This document shows positions 6,713 through 8,202 of a stretch of 8,202 bases of DNA, in pieces. Location: the NCBI GenBank assembly GCA_037443685.1, contig JBBINX010000091.1, positions 1 through 8,202 of the forward strand, in the 5' to 3' direction. A model generated the notes under the pieces. That model did no database searches, was not told where the DNA came from, and worked only from the letters and a program-made list of their open reading frames with translations. The stretch is from JAHJRJ01 sp037443685. GTDB taxonomy: Bacteria > Bacteroidota > Ignavibacteria > UBA10030 > BY39. Every line of letters begins with the position of its first letter. The stretch's first letter is position 1. The position numbers and the translations under genes are program-made.

Positions 6713-8202
6713 ATGGAAACCTCAGAAGAATTAAAACAGATTTTAGAAAGTATCACCGGGGGTTTTTTTGCGCTAGATAGGTTATTCCGCTTCACATACT
6801 GGAATAAAGCAGCAGAAGAAGGAACAGGACTATTGCGCGAAGAAGTATTGGGAAAAAATGTGTTCGAAGTTTTTCCGAACGCAAAAGGTGCTGATATTGG
6901 TGAAAAATACCGTATTGCGATGGAAACGAGCACGTTCCAGTCTATCGAAACTTCGTATAAAGACGACAGGTTTGAAGCGTGGTACGATATCCGAATATAT
7001 CCTACTGAAGGGGGGATATCGGTGTTTTTTCAAGATATCACAGAGCAAAAACGGCAGCAGCATCAAAAAGAAATGTTGTTAGAAGTGTCTAAAATTATTA
7101 ACACATCCCAGCATGTTGACGAACTGTGCTTAGATGCAGGCGACAGGATTGCAAAATTTCTCAATGTTCCTACAAAGTTTGTATGCATCTACAGATATAC
7201 CTCGCGTACATCATTACTTCACTTAGTCGCACCTTCTCTTTCCAATGTTTATGTTACTCCCGATGTTGAGCATCAGATAGTTGACGAGAAAGCAACAACG
7301 ATTGCAGTACGAACCGCACTCATCCGAAAACCGATTATCAGTGATGAATTATCGCGCAGCTCATTGGCTGCATTCTTCTTAACAGAAATGGAAGATGAGC
7401 GGCTGAAAACTTTGATATCGCTTCCTCTGCTTGTTCAAGGCGATCTTCAGGGAGTGTTGGAGGTAATGTCTCGTAAGGATGAATCTTCCAGCGGTGGATT
7501 AAAAAGTGAATTCGATCTATTAAAAGTAATAGCAAATGAACTTGCTATTGGTATAAGTCGCAAGATGTTGATGGACGAAATTACGATAAAGAACGTAGAG
7601 CTCGAAAACGAGAAGTTAAAAACCGAAGAAGCAAACCAAGCTATTAAAAAATTTCTTGCAACGTTTAGTCATGAATTGCGGACTCCGCTAAACTCAATCG
7701 TTGGATTTTCCGATTTTATCACGACTGATTTTACAACTCTTCCACCGGAAAAAATCAAAGATTTTATGAAAAATATACACACAAGCGGACAACACCTTCA
7801 ACTCCTGATAAACGATATTTTGGATCTCTCCAAAATCGAAGCGGGAAAAATGGACTTGCACATCGAAGGTTATCCGATTGAATATTTTAAAGAAAGTGTT
7901 ACGCGCGTTCTTCAAGCCGACATTCAGAAAAAAAATATTAACTTAGTATTTAACATTTCACCACAAATTGAACAACTGTTCGTTGACCAAACAAGGTTTA
8001 AACAGATATTAGTCAACCTTGTATCAAACGCAATAAAGCACAGCGACACCGGTGGAAAAGTTATAATAGGAATAAATCGTATCGAGAATGAAATCGAAAT
8101 AACCGTCAAAGATGAAGGCTCCGGTATAAAGCCCGAAGAACTTTCCAAACTATTCAGGCCATTTCAGCAAGCCAATAACTTGAAGGGAGAAAAAGAAGGA
8201 AC
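6713..8202 (+). CDS. PAS-GAF sensor histidine kinase (3' truncated by window end)
   Basis: The frame from ATG 6713 stays open for 496 codons to the window edge. No transmembrane segment is seen, so this is a soluble sensor kinase that should autophosphorylate on His and pass phosphate to a response regulator. Domains: PAS at about 5-115 (ending FFQDITEQK), GAF at about 125-285, a charged coiled-coil linker at about 286-312, HisKA with the H-box FSHELRTPLN (H320 phospho-acceptor), then HATPase_c with the N-box VNLVSNAIKHS (N439), G1 DEGSGI (467-472) and F-box LFRPFQQ (480-486). The window stops at the first codons of the G2 box (GT..). Perhaps 20-40 residues of ATPase domain are missing, plus any receiver domain. 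The ATG is the first in-frame start after a stop at 6668-6670; only a weak GTGAG (6702-6706) precedes it. It is divergent from the GH13 operon across a 217-base spacer. Ligand and partner are unknown. Confidence 0.92.
   Translation, partial: METSEELKQILESITGGFFALDRLFRFTYWNKAAEEGTGLLREEVLGKNVFEVFPNAKGADIGEKYRIAMETSTFQSIETSYKDDRFEAWYDIRIYPTEGGISVFFQDITEQKRQQHQKEMLLEVSKIINTSQHVDELCLDAGDRIAKFLNVPTKFVCIYRYTSRTSLLHLVAPSLSNVYVTPDVEHQIVDEKATTIAVRTALIRKPIISDELSRSSLAAFFLTEMEDERLKTLISLPLLVQGDLQGVLEVMSRKDESSSGGLKSEFDLLKVIANELAIGISRKMLMDEITIKNVELENEKLKTEEANQAIKKFLATFSHELRTPLNSIVGFSDFITTDFTTLPPEKIKDFMKNIHTSGQHLQLLINDILDLSKIEAGKMDLHIEGYPIEYFKESVTRVLQADIQKKNINLVFNISPQIEQLFVDQTRFKQILVNLVSNAIKHSDTGGKVIIGINRIENEIEITVKDEGSGIKPEELSKLFRPFQQANNLKGEKEG

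Noticed and set aside
6688..7066. Overlapping minus-strand open frames of about 80 codons
   Set aside because: They are antisense to the PAS domain of the histidine kinase and show no domain or initiation signal.
1..8202. CRISPR array, tRNA/rRNA genes or insertion sequences
   Set aside because: No regularly spaced repeats, no cloverleaf-like sequence and no transposase motifs were found by reading both strands.

Overview
This window reads as an ordinary piece of chromosome from a bacterium. It is AT-rich by eye, and most genes lack a recognisable Shine-Dalgarno sequence. The XerD and PgpH proteins look like FCB-group versions (Bacteroidota, Ignavibacteriota or Chlorobiota). That placement is an inference from protein style and weak ribosome-binding sites; no marker gene is present to settle it. 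A run of 50 Ns inside a gene shows that this is a scaffolded draft assembly, probably metagenomic.

Layout: (1) 1-82 is the last 26 codons of an unidentified + strand gene, followed by a strong intrinsic terminator at 125-163. (2) 212-6495 is a block of four minus-strand genes with short gaps (47, 1 and 41 bases) that looks like one operon. In transcription order they are a GlgE-like GH13 alpha-amylase superfamily protein with altered catalytic residues, a PgpH/YqfF-type membrane HD phosphohydrolase (predicted c-di-AMP phosphodiesterase), a XerD-type tyrosine recombinase interrupted by the N gap, and a cysteine-synthase-family PLP enzyme with a cysteine-rich C-terminal tail. (3) 6496-6712 is a divergent intergenic region with a good sigma70-like promoter facing the operon, a weaker candidate facing the other way, and a possible hairpin in the operon leader. 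(4) 6713-8202 is the start of a soluble PAS-GAF-HisKA-HATPase sensor histidine kinase on the + strand, cut off by the window end at its G2 box.

The four operon genes do not form an obvious pathway: they cover glucan chemistry, c-di-AMP turnover, chromosome dimer resolution and sulfur amino-acid chemistry. No mobile element, CRISPR array, tRNA or rRNA was seen, and I found no convincing new multi-gene system. The items most worth a second look are the GH13 protein, which lacks the family's invariant Arg and transition-state Asp while keeping the nucleophile and acid/base positions; the Cys-cluster tail on the cysteine-synthase-like enzyme; and the N gap, whose length is probably wrong by about 15 bases.
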